Shown here: one piece after another, positions 1-5,252 of the stretch
Position numbering within the stretch: position 1 is the first letter of the stretch
How the letters are laid out: each line of letters starts with the position of its first letter
Assembly (NCBI GenBank): GCA_003235465.1
Contig: QJWD01000299.1
Location: forward strand, 1 to 5,252
DNA from: Nitrospirota bacterium
GTDB taxonomy: Bacteria > Nitrospinota > Nitrospinia > Nitrospinales > VA-1
Reading direction: 5' to 3'
Length of the DNA: 5,252 bases
Notes under the pieces: model-generated
What the model saw: only the letters and a program-made list of their open reading frames with translations
Told to the model about the DNA's origin: nothing
Database searches by the model: none
Program-made: the position numbers and the translations under genes

Positions 1-26
1 GACCCGTAACCCATTGCTGCATTTAA

Positions 27-99
<73 letters not shown>

Positions 100-140
100 T
101 TGTATTTGTTTCTGTTCCCCTTTTTTGGGGTGGTCTATTG

Positions 141-168
141 ATCTTAGCGAATTTCAGGGGCCTGTCAA
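141..168 (-). promoter_or_regulatory. Probable sigma-70 promoter of tRNA-Ala
   Basis: On the minus strand a perfect -35 box TTGACA (168-163) is followed after 16 bp by TAAGAT (146-141), which matches 4 of 6 bases of the -10 consensus. Transcription would begin near 133-135 and give a leader of about 35 nt before the mature tRNA 5' end at 99. That leader contains CCCC-AAAAAA-GGGG (130-117), a 4-bp inverted repeat with a six-base loop that could form a small hairpin. The position and orientation fit the tRNA gene. This is motif matching only. Confidence 0.6.
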
Positions 169-189
169 GGGAAATTGAGGCCGCCCTCC

Positions 190-219
190 TTGTGCCCCCC
201 GCCGGATTAATTATATAAT
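190..219 (+). promoter_or_regulatory. Possible sigma-70 promoter of the DUF502-pseudouridine synthase unit
   Basis: A perfect TATAAT (214-219) lies in a short AT-rich island in otherwise GC-rich DNA. At 18 bp upstream is TTGTGC (190-195), a weak -35 matching only 3 of 6 bases. Transcription would start near 225-228, leaving a 5' leader of about 75 nt before the GTG start at 303. It is back-to-back with the tRNA promoter, with 21 bp between the two -35 boxes. The strong -10 makes it believable; the poor -35 suggests activator help or modest strength. Confidence 0.5.
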
Positions 220-230
220 AGAACGCTTTA

Positions 231-240
231 CGGCATGCCG
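231..240. promoter_or_regulatory. Perfect 10-bp palindrome just after the predicted start site
   Basis: CGGCATGCCG is a perfect palindrome beginning a few bases downstream of the predicted transcription start (about 225-228). This is a position where a repressor operator could sit. Palindromes of this length and GC content also arise by chance in GC-rich DNA, and no family of binding site is recognisable, so the operator reading is only a suggestion. Confidence 0.2.
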
Positions 241-254
241 ATGGGCAAGGCCGC

Positions 255-274
255 CCGGCACGGTTTCTTGCCGG
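255..274 (+). promoter_or_regulatory. Hairpin in the 5' leader of the DUF502 gene
   Basis: CCGGCA (255-260) and TGCCGG (269-274) can pair as a perfect 6-bp stem around an 8-nt loop, ending 28 nt before the GTG start. A pyrimidine-rich stretch (280-300) follows, with five T in a row at 285-289. The T-run starts about 10 nt after the stem, too far for a classical terminator. A weak 4-bp alternative, GGGC (243-246) with GCCC (253-256), would compete with it. It could influence translation or mRNA stability, but no known riboswitch or leader is recognised. Confidence 0.25.
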
Positions 275-302
275 TTGCACTTCCTTTTTCCGGTCTTCCA
301 GC

Positions 303-974
303 GTGTTCAGCAATTTCAAACGGCGTCTTCGCAATATTTTCATCACCGGGGTGCTCATCACCCTGCCCATCGCGCTGACGTTTTTCATCCTGCGATTTAT
401 CTACCGCCGCCTCGATGCCCTCGCGCCGGTGTTCACGGACCTTCTCATCAGCGCCGGCGCGCCGATTCCGGAAGGCTTTCGCATTCCCTTTTTAGGGGTG
501 ATCATCACGCTGCTCATCGTCTACCTCGCGGGCGTGCTCACCACCAATATCTTCGGTTCGCGCCTGCTGCATCTGTGGGAACAACTGGTGGGGAAAATCC
601 CCTTCGTCAGGCAGATCTACAACGGCACCAAGCAGGTGATGGTGTCGTTCGCCAATGCCGACACCTCGGCCTTCAACCGCGTGGTACTGATCGAGTTTCC
701 GCGCCGGGGGGTGCAGGCCATCGGCTTCGTCACCGGCGTGACCAAGGGCGAGGTGCAGCGAAAAACCGGCGAGGAGGTCATCAACGTTTTCGTGCCCACC
801 ACGCCGAACCCGACGTCGGGCTTCCTCATTTTCGCGCCGCACTCGGAAGTGACGGACATCGCCATGTCCATCGAGGATGGGGTGAAGTACGTCATCTCCG
901 GCGGCATCGTCGACAACCAGCCTCACCCGCATGTCAAAGCGGCGGTACCCGCCACCCGGGATAGCGAAAGTTGA
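303..974 (+). CDS. DUF502 family integral membrane protein
   Basis: This 223-residue protein matches the DUF502 family (Pfam PF04367), widespread in bacteria and related to the plant LIKE-COV proteins. The biochemical role is unknown. A basic N-terminus (KRRLR, about residues 6-10) precedes TM1 (about 12-34), and a loop leads to TM2 (about 62-84). A soluble C-terminal domain of about 120 residues follows, with the family's hallmark stretches: GKIPFVRQIYNGTKQV (97-112), NRVVLIEFPRRG (125-136), VFVPTTPNPTSGF (162-174) and the region around MSIEDGVKYVISGG (188-201). Length is normal for the family. The frame is open back to 222, but GTG at 303 is the first usable start and places TM1 correctly. 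No Shine-Dalgarno is seen before it; the upstream bases are pyrimidine-rich. The stop overlaps the start of the next gene (TTGA), so the two are probably translated in a coupled way. Confidence 0.93.
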   Translation: MFSNFKRRLRNIFITGVLITLPIALTFFILRFIYRRLDALAPVFTDLLISAGAPIPEGFRIPFLGVIITLLIVYLAGVLTTNIFGSRLLHLWEQLVGKIPFVRQIYNGTKQVMVSFANADTSAFNRVVLIEFPRRGVQAIGFVTGVTKGEVQRKTGEEVINVFVPTTPNPTSGFLIFAPHSEVTDIAMSIEDGVKYVISGGIVDNQPHPHVKAAVPATRDSES

Positions 975-1639
975 CCGCCCCCGACCTCAGCGTCCTCCAC
1001 CAGGACAGTCACCTGCTCGCGGTGGTCAAACCCGCCGGCATGCCGGTGCAGGCCGACCCCTCGGGCGACCCGGCCCTCCTCGACATCGCCAAACAGTGGC
1101 TGAAGGTGACGCTCGGCCGGCCGGGCAACGTCTACCTCGGCCTGGTGCACCGGCTGGACAGGCCGGTGGCGGGGGTGGTGCTGTTCGCCCGCACCTCAAA
1201 AGCGGCGGCGCGGTTGTCCAAACAGTTCCGCGAGCGCGTCCCGGTGAAGGTTTACCGCGCCGTGGTGGAGGGGGTTCCCGAGCCGCGAACGGGGGAACTT
1301 GTGCATTACCTGAGAAAAGAAAAGTCGCTTAAAGCCACGGTGTTCCCGCGCGAGACCCCCGGTGCCAAGGAGGCGCGCCTTTCCTACGAGGTGATCGAAA
1401 CGCTGAACGGGGCGAGCGTGCTCGAGGTGACGCTGGGCACCGGCCGGTTTCATCAGATTCGCGCGCAGCTCGCCACCATCGGCCACCCTATTCTTGGCGA
1501 CGTGAAATACCACGCGAGTGGGGCGCTGCCGGGGCGCGCAATCGCCCTCTACGCGCACAGCCTGTCGATCCGCCATCCGGTGAACAAGAAGGAAATGCGC
1601 TTCGTCGCGCCGCCGCCCGAGGGCTGGCCGTTCGTTTAA
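971..1639 (+). CDS. RluA-family RNA pseudouridine synthase (short form, no S4 domain)
   Basis: This is a predicted cytoplasmic enzyme that converts specific uridines in rRNA or tRNA to pseudouridine. At 222 residues it consists of the catalytic domain only, close to the length of RluA itself, and lacks the N-terminal S4 domain found in RluC/RluD. The start shows the fold's opening VLHQDSHLLAVVKPAGMPVQ (8-27). The catalytic motif is HRLDRPVAG (60-68), with Asp63 the predicted nucleophile. VYRAVVEG (94-101) carries the conserved active-site Tyr95. TGRFHQIRAQLATIGHPILG (157-176) holds the conserved Arg in HQIR, and YAHSLSIRHP (194-203) is the usual closing motif. The TTG start lies inside the previous gene's end (TTGA overlap), with a weak GGGA (958-961) upstream. 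The next ATG (residue 24) would cut into the domain. The RNA target cannot be assigned: RluA-like and TruC-like relatives are equally possible. Confidence 0.93.
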   Translation: MTAPDLSVLHQDSHLLAVVKPAGMPVQADPSGDPALLDIAKQWLKVTLGRPGNVYLGLVHRLDRPVAGVVLFARTSKAAARLSKQFRERVPVKVYRAVVEGVPEPRTGELVHYLRKEKSLKATVFPRETPGAKEARLSYEVIETLNGASVLEVTLGTGRFHQIRAQLATIGHPILGDVKYHASGALPGRAIALYAHSLSIRHPVNKKEMRFVAPPPEGWPFV

Positions 1640-1640
1640 A

Positions 1641-1655
1641 CCGGCTTCACGCCGG
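1641..1655 (-). terminator. Hairpin between convergent genes, possible weak terminator
   Basis: CCGGC (1641-1645), TTCAC (loop) and GCCGG (1651-1655) form a perfect 5-bp GC stem. It occupies the 7-bp gap between the converging genes and the last codons of the permease, whose stop codon falls in the loop. Read leftward, the hairpin is followed by TTTAAA, a very short T-run, so it may help end the pump transcript. Read rightward it is followed by G-rich sequence and looks unlike a terminator. Short stem and short T-run keep confidence low. Confidence 0.3.
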
Positions 1656-4600
1656 GCGGGGGCTTGAGCTGGCGGGCTCGCCGCGTTCGCTGTCATCATA
1701 ACGGAGCGATTCCTTGACCAGGTCTTCCTTGCGGGTGTGAAGGCCGAGATCCATGGTCAGGGAAATCAGCACCGGCACGAGAAACAGGGTGAACAGCGTC
1801 GAAATGCTGAGGCCGCCGATGAGCGCCGTGCCCATGCCGCGGTACAGCTCGGTGCCCGCGCCCTCGCCGAAGGCGAGCGGCATCATGCCGAACACGCTCG
1901 AGATCACCGTCATCATGATGGGCCGAAGCCGCGTTTCGCAGGAGACAAGCAGCGCCTCGCGCTCATTCATGCCGGCGCGGATGTTGTTCAGCATCTGGTG
2001 CACGATGAGGATGGCGTTGTTCACCACGATGCCGGCGAGGATGACGATGCCAAGCTGGGTGAGCACGTCGAAGGTGATCCAGTTCCAGTCGGCGGCGAGC
2101 TCCGCCGCGCCAGGGATGCCCCATTCCTCGAGAATGGCGCGGATGTAACCGCGCTGCAGGATGTTGTTGCCGGCGATGCCGAGAAACGAACCGGACACCG
2201 CGAACACCACGGTGAGCATCACCACCACCGGCCTCAGGAAAGAGGCGAACAGGGCGACGAGCAAAAGGTAGATGAAGCCGACGGCGTAGTAAAAACTGTT
2301 CATCAGCGATTTTTCGGTGGAGGTCAGCTCGTCGGCGGAGCCGCCTGCCCTAAGCCCGTACTCCGGGTCCAGCGTCTTCCTGATGGGGGTCATGGCTTCC
2401 TTTTCCACCGCGTTGATCACCTGCTGCATGGCCGCGTCCTTCCTCACCTGCACGACGAGGTTGATGGCGCGCTCCTTCTCGATGTGGTCGATGCGCGCGG
2501 GACCGGCGTCGATATCCACCTCCACCAGTTGGCCGAGGTGGGTCATCATGTTCTCGCCGGTCCACACCGGCAGGTCGCGGTAATCCTCCAGGCCGAGCTT
2601 GCGCTCGTCCTTCTTCTGCACGAGGACGAAATCGATGGGTTCGCCGTGGTCGTTGAACTCGCCCATGTATTTGCCCGCGTTCAGCGCTTCGACGATATCG
2701 CCGATCTCGTCCATGCCCAGCTTCAGCCTCGCCGCCAGCTCGCGCCGGGGCAGGAAGCGCAGTTCGGGGTTGCCGAACTTGAATTCCGGGCGCACCGCGT
2801 GCACGCCGGGGAGGCCGGTGATCTGGCTCACCAGATCCTGGGCGATGTCCTTCAGCCGGAACATGTCCGGACCGGTGATCTCCACCTGAAACGTCTTGTC
2901 GGCGGAACGGAAAATCGGCCGCTGGATGGCGAACGCAAAGCGGTAACCGGGAATCTGGAATACCTCGCGCCCCATTTCACGCGCCTTGGTCGCCATCTTC
3001 ACCTCGCCGTGCTGGCCGCGCGCAAGCTCCGGCTTGATGATGGCGCCGCCGCCGTTGAAGCGCTGCGAAAACACCAGGAAGTTCCGCGACACGTCGTCCA
3101 TGGCGGTGATCTTGTTCACGTAGCTGTCGAAGTAGCGCATGTTGGTTTGCGCCGGCACCCCCGGAACGGGCTCGATGAGCATGAACACCATGTTCGAGTT
3201 TCCGTAGGGAAGGTAGTCCTTCTCCGGCAGCAGGGTGACGCTCCAGAGCAGGATGGCGACCACCCCCGCCACGGTGACCCAGCGCCCGAGGACCCCGGCG
3301 AAGGTCTTCCCGATCAGCATGCTCAGGGTTCCCGCATAGGCGTCCGCCGCCTTCTCGGCGAGGTAGATCACCGGGCGAAGCAGCGTGCGGTGCAGCGCTC
3401 CCGGCCGGTATTCCTCGCCGGGTTTCAGGCGGATGAGCAGCGTCGTCAAGGTCGGGATGACGGTGATGGATACGAGCAACGACAACGCGATGCTGGCGCT
3501 GATGGTGATGGCGATGTCCTCGAACATCTGCCCCGCCTCTTCCTCGATGAAGACGATGGGCACGAACACCGCCAGCGTCGTCAGCGTGGAGGCGAGCACC
3601 GCGCCCCACACTTCGCTGGCGCCGTCGTAGGCGGCCTTCATCACGCCCTTTTTCATCGTCAGGTGGCGGTAGATGTTTTCCAGGATGACGATGGAGTTGT
3701 CGACCACCATGCCGACGGCGAACGCCATGCCCGCGAGCGAGATGACGTTGATGCTGCGGTCCAGGATCTTGAGCACGATGAACACCGCCATCAGGCTCAC
3801 CGGTATCGACACCGCCACGATGATCACCGAACGCACCGACCCGAGAAACAACAGGAGAACCAGGACGGCGAGCAGCGCGCCGAAACCGAGGTTGGATTTG
3901 ACCAGGCTCATGGCCTCGTCGATGTAGTCGACATCCTTGTAGACGATGCTCAGCTTAAGCGGAATACCGCGGTTGATGAATTCCCGGTTGAGCTCCTCCA
4001 CCGTTTCGGCGGCCAGGTTGCAGGTGTCCACCACGTTGGCGCCAGATTTGCGGATGACGCCGAAGGCGTTCGACATCCGGCCGTTGATGCGGACCAGGGA
4101 CGTGGTGCGCTGGTAGCCGTCGACGACGGTGGCGAAATCCTCGACGGTGATGGTCTTGTCGCCGTCGCGCTTGACGACGGTCTTCAGGATTTCGCCGGGG
4201 CTCTTGAATTCGCCCAACGTGCGGACGGTGTACTCGCGCGCTTTCTCGTCGTGAAAGCCGGCGCGGGTATTCTTGTTCTCCTCAGTGAGGCGGTCGATCA
4301 CCTCGTCGTAGGTGATGCGCAGCCGCGCCAGGCTGTAGGGATCGAACTCGACGCGCATCTCGCGCTCCTCGCCGCCGAAGTGCCACGAGTCGGCCACGCC
4401 GGGCACGCGCCGAAGGGCGGGCACGACGATGTCCTCGCCGACCTTGTACATGTAGTTCTGGTCGAGGTCAGGCATGTGGGGATCGGGCTTGTCGAACACG
4501 ATCCACATGATGGGGCTCGAGTTGTCGTTGGAAACCGAGCGCAGGGTGGGCTTGTCGGCGAGCACCGGCAGGTCCTTCACCTGCTGGAGCTTGTTGTTCA

Positions 4601-4922
4601 CATCGATCATGGCGATGTTCTTGTCGGTGCCCCACTCGAACTCGAGGGTGATGGTGCTCTCGCCGTGCTCGCTCCGCGAGGTCATCTTCTTCATCCCCTC
4701 CACAGATTCGAGCTGCTCCTCCAGCCGGCGGGTGATGTTCCACTCCACCTCGTTGGGCGACAGCCCCCGGTAAATGGTTTTCACCTCGATGAGGGGTTTG
4801 TCCACCGTCGGCGTCAACTGGCGCGGCAGCGTCATGAAACACAGGAAGCCCACCACCAGCGAAAGCACGATCATCACCGTCACGGTGTGGTGATTGCGGA
4901 TGGACTGGTCGATGAGTTTCAT
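1647..4922 (-). CDS. RND efflux transporter permease (AcrB/AcrD/AcrF family)
   Basis: This inner-membrane proton-driven pump of 1091 residues (AcrB has 1049) would work as a trimer with the adjacent adaptor and an outer-membrane channel. TM1 is at about 13-31, then periplasmic loop 1 (about 32-337), TM2-TM6 (about 340-490), a cytoplasmic linker, TM7 (about 541-565), periplasmic loop 2 (about 566-875), and TM8-TM12 (about 876-1055). Both large loops have AcrB-like length, so porter and docking domains appear complete. TM4 carries GMVVDNSIVILEN (404-416): Asp408 aligns with AcrB Asp407, but Asn409 replaces AcrB Asp408. TM10 carries GIVVNNAILIV (964-974), with Asn968 in place of AcrB Lys940. AcrB Arg971 and Thr978 are kept as Arg998 and Thr1005. 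The TM9-TM10 loop is about 25 residues longer than in AcrB. The motif pattern favours the drug/hydrophobe branch over CusA-type metal pumps; the substrate is unknown. The ATG overlaps the adaptor stop by one base (TGATG), with a weak GGAAA upstream. Confidence 0.95.
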   Translation of the reverse strand: MKLIDQSIRNHHTVTVMIVLSLVVGFLCFMTLPRQLTPTVDKPLIEVKTIYRGLSPNEVEWNITRRLEEQLESVEGMKKMTSRSEHGESTITLEFEWGTDKNIAMIDVNNKLQQVKDLPVLADKPTLRSVSNDNSSPIMWIVFDKPDPHMPDLDQNYMYKVGEDIVVPALRRVPGVADSWHFGGEEREMRVEFDPYSLARLRITYDEVIDRLTEENKNTRAGFHDEKAREYTVRTLGEFKSPGEILKTVVKRDGDKTITVEDFATVVDGYQRTTSLVRINGRMSNAFGVIRKSGANVVDTCNLAAETVEELNREFINRGIPLKLSIVYKDVDYIDEAMSLVKSNLGFGALLAVLVLLLFLGSVRSVIIVAVSIPVSLMAVFIVLKILDRSINVISLAGMAFAVGMVVDNSIVILENIYRHLTMKKGVMKAAYDGASEVWGAVLASTLTTLAVFVPIVFIEEEAGQMFEDIAITISASIALSLLVSITVIPTLTTLLIRLKPGEEYRPGALHRTLLRPVIYLAEKAADAYAGTLSMLIGKTFAGVLGRWVTVAGVVAILLWSVTLLPEKDYLPYGNSNMVFMLIEPVPGVPAQTNMRYFDSYVNKITAMDDVSRNFLVFSQRFNGGGAIIKPELARGQHGEVKMATKAREMGREVFQIPGYRFAFAIQRPIFRSADKTFQVEITGPDMFRLKDIAQDLVSQITGLPGVHAVRPEFKFGNPELRFLPRRELAARLKLGMDEIGDIVEALNAGKYMGEFNDHGEPIDFVLVQKKDERKLGLEDYRDLPVWTGENMMTHLGQLVEVDIDAGPARIDHIEKERAINLVVQVRKDAAMQQVINAVEKEAMTPIRKTLDPEYGLRAGGSADELTSTEKSLMNSFYYAVGFIYLLLVALFASFLRPVVVMLTVVFAVSGSFLGIAGNNILQRGYIRAILEEWGIPGAAELAADWNWITFDVLTQLGIVILAGIVVNNAILIVHQMLNNIRAGMNEREALLVSCETRLRPIMMTVISSVFGMMPLAFGEGAGTELYRGMGTALIGGLSISTLFTLFLVPVLISLTMDLGLHTRKEDLVKESLRYDDSERGEPASSSPRPA

Positions 4923-5252
4923 CAGGTTTCCGGCGGTTTAGGGGATTTGCCGGCCTCCTTCTTAGCTTCGTTCTTGCTGGCGGCGTCCACCGGCGGTTCG
5001 GCTTTCGGCTCCAGGTTGGTGGGGAACACGGAGACGCCGGGGAACACCGCGCCCGAGCCGCGCAAGATCAGATCGGCGTCGGGCCCGAGCTTGTGGGTGA
5101 AATCCTCGATCTCGACGAAACCGTCGCGCTCCTTGAACGCCTTCACCGGCACGCGCTCGGCTTTTCCTTCTGTCATGATATACACAACGGTGCCCTGCTC
5201 GGTGATCACCAGCGCCACCGAGGGCACGTGCAGCACATTCCTGCGCGTGTCG
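4922..5252 (-). CDS. Periplasmic adaptor (membrane fusion protein) of the RND pump, C-terminal part
   Basis: This is a partial gene: the frame stays open to the window edge, and 109 residues plus the stop are visible. A GTG at 5236 is in frame, but it falls inside the conserved domain (residues DTRRN precede it), so it is not a credible start. The visible part matches the end of HlyD/AcrA-type adaptors: NVLHVPSVALV, a beta-strand pattern around GTVVYIMTEGKAERVPVKAF, then LILRGSGAVFPGVSVFP, the equivalent of the membrane-proximal domain ending GNERLFPGQPV. After this comes a tail of about 29 residues rich in Lys, Glu, Ala and Pro, predicted disordered. The adaptor would bridge the permease to an outer-membrane channel across the periplasm. 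The TGA stop overlaps the permease ATG by one base, so the two are in one operon and probably coupled in translation. The promoter lies beyond the window. Confidence 0.88.
   Translation of the reverse strand, partial: DTRRNVLHVPSVALVITEQGTVVYIMTEGKAERVPVKAFKERDGFVEIEDFTHKLGPDADLILRGSGAVFPGVSVFPTNLEPKAEPPVDAASKNEAKKEAGKSPKPPET

Noticed and set aside
492..932. Open minus-strand frame of 146 codons opposite the DUF502 gene
   Set aside because: It is antisense to a well-supported gene and rich in Arg, His, Asp and Gly, as expected of a shadow frame in GC-rich DNA; it has no recognisable domain.
275..964. Overlapping plus-strand frame of 229 codons starting with TTG
   Set aside because: Its Arg/His/Pro-rich composition is typical of an out-of-frame reading, whereas the 303-974 frame gives a clear DUF502 protein.
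1196..1699. Minus-strand frame of 167 codons opposite the pseudouridine synthase
   Set aside because: It is antisense to a gene with clear catalytic motifs and shows no domain of its own.
2977..3609. Minus-strand frame of 210 codons in another frame of the permease gene
   Set aside because: It is a frame-shifted reading of the RND coding sequence with Arg/His/Gly-biased composition, and the permease frame is uninterrupted.

Overview
The window is ordinary-looking, GC-rich, densely coding bacterial DNA. An inner-membrane RND pump encoded next to a periplasmic adaptor points to a Gram-negative (diderm) host. The tRNA-Ala gene has no encoded CCA, which argues against Escherichia-like Gammaproteobacteria, where CCA is normally genomic. 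I cannot name the lineage from the sequence alone.

Layout from left to right: a tRNA-Ala(GGC) gene lies on the minus strand at 27-99. A non-coding intergenic stretch (100-302) follows and holds two divergent promoter-like sites: one reading left into the tRNA and one reading right. The right-reading unit has two genes, a DUF502-family membrane protein (303-974) and a short RluA-type pseudouridine synthase (971-1639), joined by a four-base TTGA stop/start overlap. Two minus-strand genes converge on this pair: a complete RND efflux permease of 1091 residues (1647-4922) and, upstream of it, the C-terminal part of its membrane-fusion (adaptor) protein (4922 to the window edge). The adaptor stop and permease start overlap by one base (TGATG). 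The two converging units are separated by only 7 bp, where a small GC hairpin lies. The first 26 bases hold nothing I can identify.

How the genes work together: adaptor and permease form the inner-membrane part of a tripartite efflux pump. The outer-membrane TolC-like channel and any regulator are not in view, and the substrate cannot be read from the sequence. The DUF502 protein and the pseudouridine synthase are probably co-transcribed and translationally coupled, but no shared function is evident.

I found no support for a new defence, mobile or regulatory system. The points most worth a second look are a C at the nearly invariant position 58 of the tRNA T-loop, a roughly 25-residue extra segment between TM9 and TM10 of the pump, and the altered proton-relay residues of the pump.
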